From assembly GCA_963804055.1 (NCBI GenBank), contig CAWDOU010000013.1:496001-560000 (forward strand): a DNA stretch of 64,000 nt, given 5' to 3'. Each line of letters opens with the position of its first letter. The first letter of the stretch is position 1. The notes under the pieces were generated by a model. The model was not told the origin of the DNA, made no database searches, and was given only the letters and a program-made list of their open reading frames with translations. Position numbers and translations under genes: made by a program. Below are positions 1 to 8,731 of this stretch, one piece after another. The stretch comes from Bog-473 sp963804055. GTDB taxonomy: Bacteria; Actinomycetota; Acidimicrobiia; Acidimicrobiales; RAAP-2.

Positions 1-1849
1 TCTCGGCGAAGCGGCGGTAGTAGCCGGCGTGTCTGGCGCGGACCGTGTCGGCCTCATCGGACTCATCGAGGCGGGTGGTGCCGTACTCCCACAACGTCTG
101 CAGCTGAGTGAACCGAGTGTCGCCGGGTGTCGGGGCCGTGACGAGGGACTTGTCCACTAGTCGGCTCATGACGTCGAGGACCTCGGTGCTTGGGAGTTCG
201 TCGTCGACGCAAACGGCCTCGACGGCTTCGAGCTCACAGCCACCGACGAAGACCGACAGCTGAGCGAACAGTCGCCGCTCGTCTTCGAAGAGGAGGTCGT
301 AGCTCCAGTCCACGACGGCACGCAGCGTCTGTTGGCGGGGCAACGCGGTGCGGGCGCCGCGGGTGAGCAGCGCGAAGCGGTCGCCGAGTCGCTCGGCCAG
401 CGTGGACAGGGGGAGGGCTCGAAGCCGGGCCGCGGCAAGCTCGATGGCCAGGGGCAGGCCGTCGAGTCGTCGGCAGACGCCGTCGATGATCTCTCTGGCC
501 GGCCCGTCGCATTCGAATCCGGGCTGGACCGCACGGGCACGATCCACGAAGAGTTCGATCGCAGCCGGGGATGCCAGACCGCCTATGGGTATGAGAATCT
601 CACCGGGAACACCGAGTGGCTCGCGGCTGGTGGCCACAAGGCGAAGACCGGGTACCTTTCCGACCAGGGTGTGGGCAAGGCTTGCCGCCTCGTCGATGAC
701 GTGTTCGCAGTTGTCGAGGACGACCAAGAGCTCGCGGCCGGCGAGGTGGCGGGCGATGAGCTCGGCCGTCGATCCAGAGGACTGGGCGTCACCCAGAGCA
801 GGCCGTACGGCTCCGAGCGTGCCGGCCGCGGTTGGGGCGACCCCTCCGGGATCGGTGACGCCCGCCAGTTCGATCAGCCAGGTGCCACCTGGGCGTTGCG
901 CCCGCAAGCGGGCTGTGGCCGCAGCTTCGACCGCCAGACGCGTCTTGCCCACTCCGCCGGGTCCGATCAGTGTGACCAGGCGGCTCGAGGCAATCGCTTC
1001 GCCCACCTGTTCCAATTCGGCGTCACGCCCGAGGAATCTGCCCAGTGGTTCGGGCAGGTTGCCGGGCACCGACGGCGGCGTCGGCGCACGAGGTGCTGTC
1101 GACTGCTCGGCGACGAGGGACGGGTCGTGGTCAAGGACCCGGGTTTCCAGTTCGCGCAGGCTCGAGCCCGGGTCGATCCCGAGCTCGTCGACCAGGCGGT
1201 CACGGATCTCGGTGTAGGCCCGCAGCGCTTCGGCTTGGCGTCCCGCCCGGTAGAGCGCCAGCATGAGCAGCTCCCAAAGGCGCTCGCGTAGAGGGTTGTC
1301 CCGGCACAGCGCTTCAAGCTCGCCCACCAGCTCGTTGTGATGGCCAAGCTGCAGGTCCGCTTCGGCTCGGTACTCGGTTGCCACGAGGGATAGCTCGTTG
1401 AGATGGGCCCGCTCGGCGTCGGCGAAGCCGGCATAGGCGAACTCGGACAGAGGCTCGCCACGTCGCAATCGGAGGGCGTCACCGAGCACGGCGGACGCCC
1501 CCGCTACCTCGCCATCGGCGCTCAGGCGGCGCCCTTCGGCTACCAGGTGCTCGAATCGGGCTGCGTCGAGGTCAGCGGCACTGATATCGAGCGCGTAGCC
1601 GGATTCGGAGGTGATGATGGCGGAGGTTCCGAGAGTTCGACGCAGTTGGCCGATCTGCGCCTGCAGGGCGTTGGCCGGGTTCGCCGTCTGCCCGTCGCCC
1701 CAGAGCTGGTCGATCAGACGATCGGCGCTGACCGGGTTCCCACGGTTGAGCGCCAGGAGAGCCAGGAGGGCCCGCTGCTTGGCGCCCCGAACGGGTATCG
1801 CCACATCCTCTCTGACCACCTCGAACTCGCCAAAGAGCTTCACTTCCAC
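1..1849 (-). CDS. SARP/AfsR-type transcriptional regulator with NB-ARC ATPase domain (3' end outside window)
   Basis: Cytoplasmic activator of the Streptomyces antibiotic regulatory protein type, cut by the left window edge. The GTG at 1849-1847 gives VEVKLFGEFEV, the usual first strand of the OmpR-like DNA-binding domain (about residues 1-85, with the typical LIDQLW stretch). A bacterial transcriptional activation domain follows (about 90-235, EALRAYTEIRDRLVDELGI). An AAA/NB-ARC ATPase with P-loop GPGGVGKTRL lies near residue 295, with VVLDNCEH as the Walker B region, then a winged-helix part (ALPRQQTLRAVVDWSYDLL). The frame is open to base 1. It is divergent from the ABC exporter at 1984, and the direct repeats between them fit its own binding site, so exporter control is inferred. 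The effector is unknown. Confidence 0.9.
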   Translation of the reverse strand, partial: MEVKLFGEFEVVREDVAIPVRGAKQRALLALLALNRGNPVSADRLIDQLWGDGQTANPANALQAQIGQLRRTLGTSAIITSESGYALDISAADLDAARFEHLVAEGRRLSADGEVAGASAVLGDALRLRRGEPLSEFAYAGFADAERAHLNELSLVATEYRAEADLQLGHHNELVGELEALCRDNPLRERLWELLMLALYRAGRQAEALRAYTEIRDRLVDELGIDPGSSLRELETRVLDHDPSLVAEQSTAPRAPTPPSVPGNLPEPLGRFLGRDAELEQVGEAIASSRLVTLIGPGGVGKTRLAVEAAATARLRAQRPGGTWLIELAGVTDPGGVAPTAAGTLGAVRPALGDAQSSGSTAELIARHLAGRELLVVLDNCEHVIDEAASLAHTLVGKVPGLRLVATSREPLGVPGEILIPIGGLASPAAIELFVDRARAVQPGFECDGPAREIIDGVCRRLDGLPLAIELAAARLRALPLSTLAERLGDRFALLTRGARTALPRQQTLRAVVDWSYDLLFEDERRLFAQLSVFVGGCELEAVEAVCVDDELPSTEVLDVMSRLVDKSLVTAPTPGDTRFTQLQTLWEYGTTRLDESDEADTVRARHAGYYRRFAE

Positions 1850-1905
1850 GCTCCCACGGTACGACCGATGACCAGGTGCGGCGTGATTGAGCTGACTCGC
1901 CCGCC

Positions 1906-1934
1906 TCAGGGCCACGTCAGCGTCACCTCAGGCA
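1906..1934. promoter_or_regulatory. Three 11-bp-spaced TCAG heptamers, probable SARP binding site
   Basis: TCAGGGC (1906), TCAGCGT (1917) and TCAGGCA (1928) repeat with 4-bp spacers, so each TCAG starts exactly 11 bp after the last. SARP activators are known to bind heptameric direct repeats with this one-helical-turn period just upstream of the -10 box. A weak -10 (CAGGCT, 1942-1947) lies 8 bp downstream on the plus strand. This places the site to activate the ABC operon at 1984. The regulator link is inferred from position. Confidence 0.6.
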
Positions 1935-1983
1935 CCTAGCGCAGGCTGCTTCCAGGAACGAGAACACGAGGAAAGGAAGAACA

Positions 1984-2913
1984 ATGATCGAGGCGAAGCA
2001 CCTGACCAAACGCTACGGCAAGACGTTGGCAGTTAATGAGGTCTCCTTCACCGTTAAGCCCGGGCAGGTGACGGGCTTCCTCGGGCCCAACGGCGCCGGC
2101 AAGTCGACCACCATGCGCATGATCCTCGGCCTGGACACGCCGACGTCTGGTGACGTCATGGTGGACGGCAAGCCCTATCGCCAGCTGGCCGACCCCCTCC
2201 GCTCGGTCGGGGCCCTTCTGGACGCCGGCGCCGTCGTCGGTGGGCGAAGTGCCGCCAATCACCTCACATGGCTGGCCGACAGCAACGGCATCGCCCGCCG
2301 CCGGGTCAGCGAAGTCCTCGACATCGTCGGGCTCAACGATGTGGCAGGAAAGCGGGTCGGGACCTTCTCGCTCGGCATGAACCAGCGGCTGGGCATTGCC
2401 GCCGCCCTGCTCGGCGACCCCGAGACGGTGATGTTCGACGAGCCGATCAACGGCCTCGACCCCGAGGGCATTCTCTGGATCCGCAACCTGATGAAGTCCC
2501 TGGCATCGGAAGGCCGCACCGTGTTCCTTTCCAGCCATCTGATGAGCGAAATGGCCCAGACCGCCGATCACCTGATCGTGATCGGCAGGGGCCGCATCAT
2601 CGCCGATGCCGGGACCGATGAGTTCATCAACCGACACACGGCGCCGAGCGTCCGGGTCCGGGCCGTGGAGCAGGCCGACCTGGCCGAGACCCTCACCCAG
2701 CGCGGAGCGCTGATCGAGTCCGGATCCGACGGCGCCATGGTTGTAACCGGGATGGACTCTGCCGCCATCGGAGGAGCTGCTTCCGCCTACGACATCACCC
2801 TCATTGAGCTGGCCCCACTTGGGTCCTCGCTCGAGGAAGCGTATTTCGACTTGACCAAGGATGAATCCGACTACCAGGCCGGCCAGCTGGTCGACGCGAC
2901 CAAAGGAGCTTGA
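1984..2913 (+). CDS. ABC-2 type transporter ATP-binding protein
   Basis: Nucleotide-binding subunit (309 residues) of an ABC exporter, acting at the inner face of the membrane with the permease encoded next. Walker A GPNGAGKST is at residues 34-42. The C-loop is SLGMNQ near 129-134, the variant seen in the BcrA/DrrA-like ATPases rather than canonical LSGGQ. Walker B is TVMFDEP at 148-154, followed by the D-loop NGLDP, with the switch histidine in FLSSHL. The start has a good ribosome site (AGGAAAGGAAG). The permease gene follows after 1 base. Substrate unknown; multidrug or peptide export is typical of the family. Confidence 0.92.
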   Translation: MIEAKHLTKRYGKTLAVNEVSFTVKPGQVTGFLGPNGAGKSTTMRMILGLDTPTSGDVMVDGKPYRQLADPLRSVGALLDAGAVVGGRSAANHLTWLADSNGIARRRVSEVLDIVGLNDVAGKRVGTFSLGMNQRLGIAAALLGDPETVMFDEPINGLDPEGILWIRNLMKSLASEGRTVFLSSHLMSEMAQTADHLIVIGRGRIIADAGTDEFINRHTAPSVRVRAVEQADLAETLTQRGALIESGSDGAMVVTGMDSAAIGGAASAYDITLIELAPLGSSLEEAYFDLTKDESDYQAGQLVDATKGA

Positions 2914-2914
2914 C

Positions 2915-3745
2915 ATGAGCACTGCGACCCACACCATCGATGCGATTCACTTCAGAGCGCCGGCTCCGCCGGTACGAACCTCTCCGCCCCGCAGGACTCT
3001 CAAGTCGGAGTGGACGAAGCTTCGCACGCTGCCCTCCACCTGGCGGACGGCCGTCGCGGCCGTCTCCATATCAGTTGTCTTGGGTGCCGTCCTTTGTATC
3101 TCCCAGGCCAACCAATGGGCCACAATGACTGCCGCGCAGCGAGCCACTTTCGACCCGACCGCCTGCTCGCTGGGGGGATTCTTCTTGGTCGGCGCTGTGC
3201 TGCTCGGGGCGCTCGCCGTGCGGACGGTGACAGCCGAGTACTCGACGGGGATGATCCGGTCCACCTTCACCGCCACACCCACCCGTCGCCGGGTACTGGG
3301 AGCCAAAGCGGCGGTCACCGCCGCGTTCGCCTTCCCGGTGGCATTGCTGGCTGCCGTGGCCAGTTTCGAAGTCGGTCAGCGGGTCTTCGCCGGCAAACAC
3401 CTCCAAGTGTCCTTCGGGTCTCCGGACGTTCTCCAGGCTTTGGTGTTCGCTGCACTGGCGGTGAGCCTCGTCGCCATCATCGGCGTTGGTCTCGGCGGCC
3501 TCATCCGACACACAGCTGGAGCAACGACAGCACTGGTGCTGGTCATCGTGGGAGGAGCTGTGCTCGGCCAGTTCCTCCCAGCCGGCCTCCGTCAGTACCT
3601 GCCCGGGACCGCACTCGAGGCCGCTGTGACGGTGCATTGGTCGGCTGGCCTCCTGAAGCCCGGTACCGCCATCGTCGTTCTCGGCGCTTATGCCGGTATC
3701 GCTCTGGTTGCAGCATCGCTGCGAGTGACGCACCGAGACGCCTGA
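2915..3745 (+). CDS. ABC-2 type transporter permease
   Basis: Membrane partner (276 residues) of the preceding ATPase. The ATG at 2915 is preceded by AAAGGAG inside the end of the ATPase gene, which indicates translational coupling. After a cytoplasmic N-terminus containing the family-typical EWTKLRTLPSTWRT, about six hydrophobic segments follow. The first are near residues 47-65 and 80-100, then come several between about 145 and 265. The layout is that of single-operon DrrB/YhfK-like permeases. The operon ends in a strong hairpin 43 bases downstream. Substrate cannot be read from the sequence. Confidence 0.85.
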   Translation: MSTATHTIDAIHFRAPAPPVRTSPPRRTLKSEWTKLRTLPSTWRTAVAAVSISVVLGAVLCISQANQWATMTAAQRATFDPTACSLGGFFLVGAVLLGALAVRTVTAEYSTGMIRSTFTATPTRRRVLGAKAAVTAAFAFPVALLAAVASFEVGQRVFAGKHLQVSFGSPDVLQALVFAALAVSLVAIIGVGLGGLIRHTAGATTALVLVIVGGAVLGQFLPAGLRQYLPGTALEAAVTVHWSAGLLKPGTAIVVLGAYAGIALVAASLRVTHRDA

Positions 3746-3787
3746 CGGTGCCACATCAATCACCTGACCTTGAGAGGTCTAAAGGAC

Positions 3788-3822
3788 GGCGATGCCCCCG
3801 GCCAACACTCGGGGGCATCGCC
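3788..3822 (+). terminator. Hairpin terminator after the ABC operon
   Basis: A perfect 13-bp inverted repeat (GGCGATGCCCCCG and its complement) encloses a 9-base loop, 43 bases after the permease stop. There is no T-tract, which is common for actinobacterial terminators. The rest of the gap 3746-4129 holds no convincing gene. Confidence 0.7.
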
Positions 3823-3987
3823 ACCTTGAACGTTCCTCAAGTCCGCATGCACCTCAGTCCGATTGTCCCCGCGTTCGAGGGAACCCCAAGGTGCTGATTG
3901 GGACGAGGTGAGAGTCAACTTGTGCCACGGGTGATCCGGCGGTTCCGTCTGAGCGGCGGCATCGCCTTAGGAAGCCGATGGTGCGAA

Positions 3988-4017
3988 TTGGCAATGCGTT
4001 TTGGCAATCGATTAGAC
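3988..4017 (+). promoter_or_regulatory. Candidate promoter with two TTGGCAAT repeats upstream of the FtsX-like permease
   Basis: TTGGCAAT occurs at 3988-3995 and again at 4001-4008, a 13-bp period. TTGGCA (3988) and TTAGAC (4012) are 18 bp apart and could be -35 and -10 boxes for the gene at 4130. The evidence is only motif resemblance. Confidence 0.3.
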
Positions 4018-4129
4018 CGTCGCACGATCACTGCCGGTCCCGAGTGGTGCTACCACCACGCCTCGCCCGCAGGCTGACTCCCTTGAGCTGCCGCCAGCTC
4101 CCAGGTCACACTGAGACCCGGGAGGTGCC

Positions 4130-6553
4130 GTGCCGTTTCTCCGACTGATGCTCCGGGCCGGCGTGCGACATCGCTGGCGCTCTTGGCTGGCCCTGACTCT
4201 GCTCAGCGCAGTGGTGGTCGGGCTTGTGCTCGCCGGGGTGACCACTGCCCGCAGGACCGCCACCGCCTTCCCCCGCTTCGAGGCTGTCCACGGCTATGAC
4301 GCTTTCTTCTACAGCGCCGCCCCCGTCCCCCGAGCCGCGACCCTGCCGGAGGTCGCGTCGGTGACACGGCTCCTCGCGCCGGCCGCCGGTCCCCCGACAT
4401 GCGCCACATGTCGCCCCATCAGCGCGAACGACTTTTCCGTCGACGAGGTTCCCCCGGCACAGCTGACGACGGTGGTCAAGTTGGTGAGCGGTCGCCTGCC
4501 GGACCAGTCCGATCCCGGCCAGGTCCTGGCCTCGTACAACCTCGAGCCGCTCGGCGTGCACATCGGCAGCGTCCTGCGCATCCCATTGGCGGCCTCGTCC
4601 CAGCGGACGGCGGTGCTGAGCAACGCCAACCTGACCCCTGCCGGCCCCACCGTCACCGTGCACGTGGTCGGCTTCTCGGTCTCGGAGTTCGAGTTCCCGA
4701 CGACGGCGAGCCCGCCGTCCTACGACGTCTACGCCACAAGCAGTTTCGCCCGGAAGTACGACGCGCGGGGCGTCGTGTTCAACGAATACATGTTCCGCCT
4801 GCGCCATGGGGCCGCCAGCCTGCCGCGTTTCGACACCCAGATGCGCACACTGGGGGGCCTCTCCGGCACCGACCTCGACGCACTCGCCAGCACGATCGCC
4901 ACCTCCATCGACCCCCAGGCGGTCGGGTGGTGGATCCTCACCGGGTTGGCCGCCCTCGTCGGCATCCTCGTCTTGGCCCAGGCGCTGGCCCGCCAAGCCG
5001 CACTGGAGGCGGAGGACTACCCCGCCCTCGGCGCGCTCGGCGCCACCCACCGCCAGCTGTTCAGGCTCACCATGGCCCGCACGCTGGCGGTCGCCCTCGC
5101 CGGAGCGGCCGGAGGGGTGCTCCTGGCGGCGTCGCTGTCCTTCTTCGTCCCCGTCGGTGAGGCGAGGCTCGCCGACCCGGCCCAGGGGTTCGACTTCGAC
5201 GCGCCGCTCTTGATCGGCGGTGCCGCGGTGGCGGTCGTGGTAATGCTGGCGCTGGGCGTCTGGCCCGCCGTCCGCGCCTCCCAGCTGGCCTCGCGGCGCG
5301 ACGGCGATCCCGTCGTGCGGCCGTCGCGCGTTGTCGCCCTCCTGATTGCGTCCGGCGCCCCGCCGAGCGGCCTCATCGGGATCCGTAACGCTCTGGAGCG
5401 GGGACGCGGGCGCACAGCCGTGCCCGTCAGTTCGGCCCTCGTGGGCGCGGTCCTGGCCGTGGCCGTCATTTGCGGCACCGCCGTGTTTGGGGCGAGCCTG
5501 ACCCACCTGACGAGCACGCCCGCGCAGTACGGCCAGGACTTCGACATCTGGTTCTCGGCCAACGGCACGGGCTCGGTCGCCCAGAACGATCGGCTGATCC
5601 ACGCCCTGGAGCGACCCGGCGTGGCAGCCATCACGGCGGGCGTCGGCGACGCCGTGAGTATCAACGGCCACGAAGTGGAGGCACTGGCGGGGCAGCCCCT
5701 GCGTGGCCCATACCTCATGACGACCGTCGACGGCCGGCTTCCCGCAGCTGACGACGAGGTCGTGCTGGGAGCGAAGACCATGCGCCAGGTGGGCACCCGC
5801 GTCGGCTCGACGGTGCGCGTAGCGGTGTCCGGATCGTCGTCGGCCGGTGGGGCGACGACGATCCGGAGTTTCCGGGTGGTTGGGACAACAGTGCTCCCGC
5901 CCGACTTCACCGGTGCCGCGCTGGGGACGGGCGCGCTTTTCGCCCTCGACGGCCTCTTGGGACCGGTCTGTCCGATCGGCGCCCGAAATCCCGCTTGCCT
6001 CTCGGCGCTGCTCGTCGCCGATTCCGGTGGCTTCCTCGTCCGCACCACGCCGGACCCGCAAGGTGCCGCGGCACTGTCCGCCCTCAGCCGGGACTATCCG
6101 TCCCAGGTGAACTTCCCCCGCCCACCGACCGACCTGGTCAACTTCGGGGAAGCGGTCAACTTCCCGCTGATCTTCGGGCTGATCGTCGTACTGTTCGGGG
6201 TGGCGACGCTGCTGCACATGTTGCTGTCGAGCCTGAACCGGCGACGACGCGAGATGGGACTCTTGAAGTCGCTGGGCTTCGTCCGCCGCCAAATTGCACT
6301 GTCCGTGTCCTGGCAGACCACAACCGTGGCCACCATCGGAATCGTGCTGGGCGTCCCCTTGGGCATTGCCGCCGGCCGGCTGGTCTGGAACGCCTTCGCG
6401 TCGAACCTCGGGGTGTTGGCCGACCCCGTCGTGACCGCGTGGGTCGTCGCGGCCATCGCGGTGGGGACGCTCCTCGTGGCGAACCTCTTGGCGGTCGGTC
6501 CGGCATGGGTGGCGTCGCGCGCCAGTGCAGCGTCCTTGCTCAAGGCCGAATGA
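4130..6553 (+). CDS. FtsX-like ABC transporter permease (MacB/LolC type)
   Basis: Large integral-membrane permease of 807 residues. The GTG start follows GGGAGG. An N-terminal membrane anchor (near residues 18-42) precedes a long extracytoplasmic region, then three membrane helices around 265-385. A second repeat of the same plan follows, with a helix near 440-460, an extracytoplasmic part, and three C-terminal helices around 675-800. The motifs RRREMGLLKSLGFVRRQI before the last helices and EAEDYPALGALGATHRQLF before the first set are the coupling helices of the FtsX family. Proteins of this plan move lipids or lipoproteins, or drive surface enzymes, using a separate LolD-like ATPase. No ATPase gene adjoins it here. 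Confidence 0.88.
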   Translation: MPFLRLMLRAGVRHRWRSWLALTLLSAVVVGLVLAGVTTARRTATAFPRFEAVHGYDAFFYSAAPVPRAATLPEVASVTRLLAPAAGPPTCATCRPISANDFSVDEVPPAQLTTVVKLVSGRLPDQSDPGQVLASYNLEPLGVHIGSVLRIPLAASSQRTAVLSNANLTPAGPTVTVHVVGFSVSEFEFPTTASPPSYDVYATSSFARKYDARGVVFNEYMFRLRHGAASLPRFDTQMRTLGGLSGTDLDALASTIATSIDPQAVGWWILTGLAALVGILVLAQALARQAALEAEDYPALGALGATHRQLFRLTMARTLAVALAGAAGGVLLAASLSFFVPVGEARLADPAQGFDFDAPLLIGGAAVAVVVMLALGVWPAVRASQLASRRDGDPVVRPSRVVALLIASGAPPSGLIGIRNALERGRGRTAVPVSSALVGAVLAVAVICGTAVFGASLTHLTSTPAQYGQDFDIWFSANGTGSVAQNDRLIHALERPGVAAITAGVGDAVSINGHEVEALAGQPLRGPYLMTTVDGRLPAADDEVVLGAKTMRQVGTRVGSTVRVAVSGSSSAGGATTIRSFRVVGTTVLPPDFTGAALGTGALFALDGLLGPVCPIGARNPACLSALLVADSGGFLVRTTPDPQGAAALSALSRDYPSQVNFPRPPTDLVNFGEAVNFPLIFGLIVVLFGVATLLHMLLSSLNRRRREMGLLKSLGFVRRQIALSVSWQTTTVATIGIVLGVPLGIAAGRLVWNAFASNLGVLADPVVTAWVVAAIAVGTLLVANLLAVGPAWVASRASAASLLKAE

Positions 6554-6700
6554 CGCTGGGGGATTCGAGCGCAGGCCGTGTCGCCCGAAAGACATTTTGG
6601 GCACTCCAAATGGGCACTCGAATCGGAGCAGCAAGCTGGAGTCTCATCATTCTCTTGTTCGCTGGACTCCGTTTTCGTGACACCGTTTCTGGCACCGGGC

Positions 6701-8272
6701 TCACTGATCAGGTTCGTCGGAGGGCGGCGGAGGAACCCCCTTCGAGGGCAGCGCCACCAAGACGAGCAGTGCAGCCGCCAAGGACACGGCGGCGCCCACG
6801 GCGAGCGCGACCTGATTGCCGTTCATGAAGGCCGTGCGTGCGGCACGGGCCAATTCGATGCCGGTAGAGCCTCCGGCGCGTGCCGCCACCACCAAGGCAG
6901 CACCCAAGGACCCGAGGATGGTTTGGGCCACCGATGGAGGGACATGGTGGTCCGCCAAGGGGACCGCCAAGCGCGCCTGGTAGCGAGTCAGCATCACGCT
7001 GCCGATGACCGCGACGCCCAATGCGCCTCCGACTTGGAGCGCCACAGTGTTGCTCGCGGACCCCACGCCGGCGTCCCCCTGAGGGACCGATCCGATGACC
7101 GAATTGGTGGCGGTCGGGAGCATGAGCCCGGCTCCGAAGCCGATCAGCAACAAACCGAGGACGACGTCCCCGTACGTGGTGTCGAATCGCGACGACACGG
7201 AGACCTCCCAGAGACCGGCCGAGATGGCCACGAGGCCGGCCGCCACCGTGAGCTTGATTCCCATCAGGCGGGCGGCGACCGGAGACACCGCGGCGCCGAC
7301 GACAAGCATGACGGCGATCGGAAGGATTCGAAGACCAGCCTGAAGAGGTGAATACCCGAGGTCGAACTGGAGGAACTGGGTCGAGAGGAACAACGCCCCC
7401 ATGAGCCCGAATACCGCCAGGCACTCTGCCGCCAGCGCGACCGAGAAGCGGCGTTGGCGGAAGAACTCGAGCTTCAGCATCGGATGGGTGCTGCGGGACT
7501 CCCAGAACGCGAATCCGCCCAGGACAACCAAGCTGGCCGCTCCCGCCCCCGAAACGGTCCCCGAGGTCCACCCCCGGGACGGGCCCTCGATGATCGCCCA
7601 CAGCAGAAGTCCGAGGCCGACGATCGACAATGCGGCACCGAACGGATCGGGGCGCTGCACCTCCGGGTTCTTCGAGTCGGGAACCACCAGCGCTGCCCCG
7701 AAGAAGCCGACGCACGCGATCGGGACGTTGACGAAGAAGATCGACCCCCACCAGAACCTCGACAACAGCAGCCCACCGGCGATGGGACCGATTGCGATCC
7801 CGAGCCCGATTGTGCCGGCCCAGACACCAATGGCCCGAGCGCGCTCCCCCGGATCACGGGAGATGTCGTTGATGATTGCCAACGACGTCGGGATCGTCAG
7901 CGCGGCGCCCGCTCCCATGACGGCCCGAAACGCAATGAGCGTCGACACCGAGCCCGACAACGCCGCGCCGATCGAACCCAGAGCGAACACGGTGAGTCCG
8001 ATGAGAAAAAAACGCTTGCGACCGAACCGGTCTGCCAGCGTTCCTCCGACGAGTAGCAAGCCGGCAAACACAATGGCGTACGAGTCGACAATCCACTGCA
8101 GCTGGCTCGAGGTGGCTTGCAGGTCCCGGACGAGGGTGGGAAGGGCGACGTTGAGGATGGTGTTGTCGACGTTGATGATGAGCGCCGCAAGGCATACGAC
8201 TGCCAGAGCCAGCCCTCTGTGTCTGATCCGCTGACCGAGTACCGACTCATCGAGTCGTGTCGACAGGGTCAC
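6701..8272 (-). CDS. MFS efflux transporter, DHA2 (EmrB/QacA) family
   Basis: Proton-driven multidrug efflux protein of 523 residues with about 14 predicted membrane helices. The DHA2 helix-1 motif DNTILNVALP is present, as are the motif-A-like loop LADRFGRKR between helices 2 and 3 and PIAGGLLLSRFWW near helix 5. The length fits the family. The GTG start at 8272 has only a weak ribosome site. It converges on the FtsX-like gene and is divergent from the HTH/Clp-N pair across about 245 bases in which I see no clear promoter for it. Substrate unknown. Confidence 0.9.
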   Translation of the reverse strand: MTLSTRLDESVLGQRIRHRGLALAVVCLAALIINVDNTILNVALPTLVRDLQATSSQLQWIVDSYAIVFAGLLLVGGTLADRFGRKRFFLIGLTVFALGSIGAALSGSVSTLIAFRAVMGAGAALTIPTSLAIINDISRDPGERARAIGVWAGTIGLGIAIGPIAGGLLLSRFWWGSIFFVNVPIACVGFFGAALVVPDSKNPEVQRPDPFGAALSIVGLGLLLWAIIEGPSRGWTSGTVSGAGAASLVVLGGFAFWESRSTHPMLKLEFFRQRRFSVALAAECLAVFGLMGALFLSTQFLQFDLGYSPLQAGLRILPIAVMLVVGAAVSPVAARLMGIKLTVAAGLVAISAGLWEVSVSSRFDTTYGDVVLGLLLIGFGAGLMLPTATNSVIGSVPQGDAGVGSASNTVALQVGGALGVAVIGSVMLTRYQARLAVPLADHHVPPSVAQTILGSLGAALVVAARAGGSTGIELARAARTAFMNGNQVALAVGAAVSLAAALLVLVALPSKGVPPPPSDEPDQ

Positions 8273-8470
8273 TCGCCTAGTTCAGCTTCGGACGCGCTTA
8301 CCGACCAGGGACAAAGGTCCCCATTCGCCCTTGCCAAGGCTGGCGGTCGGCAGCGTGATCGTCCCTGGACTGGCCATAGCGCGTCTCACCAGTTGGTCGC
8401 ACGGGACGACTCGACCTGTTCCACGAGTGGAACGCCGGCCATCTGGGCCACTGTGCTGAGGCGGACGCCG

Positions 8471-8515
8471 TGTCAGTTTAGATTGACACATCCGGAGTGT
8501 CAGCCTAAACTGACA
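8471..8515 (+). promoter_or_regulatory. Promoter with two TGTCA-N8-TGACA palindromes before the HTH/Clp-N operon
   Basis: Two 18-bp palindromes of the form TGTCA-N8-TGACA lie at 8471-8488 and 8498-8515, centres 27 bp apart. The first contains a consensus -35 (TTGACA, 8483-8488) and the second a -10 (TAAACT, 8506-8511) with a 17-bp spacer. The predicted transcript starts 7-8 bases after the -10, at or next to the ATG at 8519, so the message is probably leaderless. Binding at either palindrome would block the polymerase, suggesting repression, perhaps by the HTH protein itself. Confidence 0.65.
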
Positions 8516-8518
8516 CTC

Positions 8519-8731
8519 ATGGACATCGAGAACCTCAGCCTGAATCTCTCGTCGGACGACCCGGCAATCGGGCTCCGCGCCTCGCTGGCGCTCCATCGCC
8601 TGGCCGAGAGGGTCGAGGCGAGCAACGTCGCGTCGGCCCGGGAGAAGGGCTGGTCGTGGCAGCAGATCGGAGACGCCCTGGGCGTCACCCGCCAATCCGT
8701 GCACAGCAAATACAACAAGGAGTCATCATGA
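8519..8731 (+). CDS. Small helix-turn-helix protein
   Basis: A 70-residue protein whose C-terminal half carries a helix-turn-helix (GWSWQQIGDALGVTRQSVHSKY, residues about 43-64) and whose N-terminal half is helical (ALHRLAERVEASNVASAREK). It overlaps the next gene by ATGA, so the two are translationally coupled. Small HTH genes paired with Clp N-domain genes are recurrent in actinobacteria. The start is chosen because the promoter -10 lies just upstream and no ribosome site is present. It probably binds the palindromes before it. Its regulon is unknown. Confidence 0.8.
   Translation: MDIENLSLNLSSDDPAIGLRASLALHRLAERVEASNVASAREKGWSWQQIGDALGVTRQSVHSKYNKESS

Noticed and set aside
332..1291. Plus-strand open frames opposite the SARP-type regulator.
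   Set aside because: The minus strand is continuously open from 1849 to base 1 with BTAD and P-loop motifs in order.
4106..6634. A minus-strand open frame of more than 800 codons opposite the FtsX-like permease.
   Set aside because: It is Arg/Gly/His-rich with no domain and mirrors the third-position GC of the real gene, a usual artefact in GC-rich DNA.
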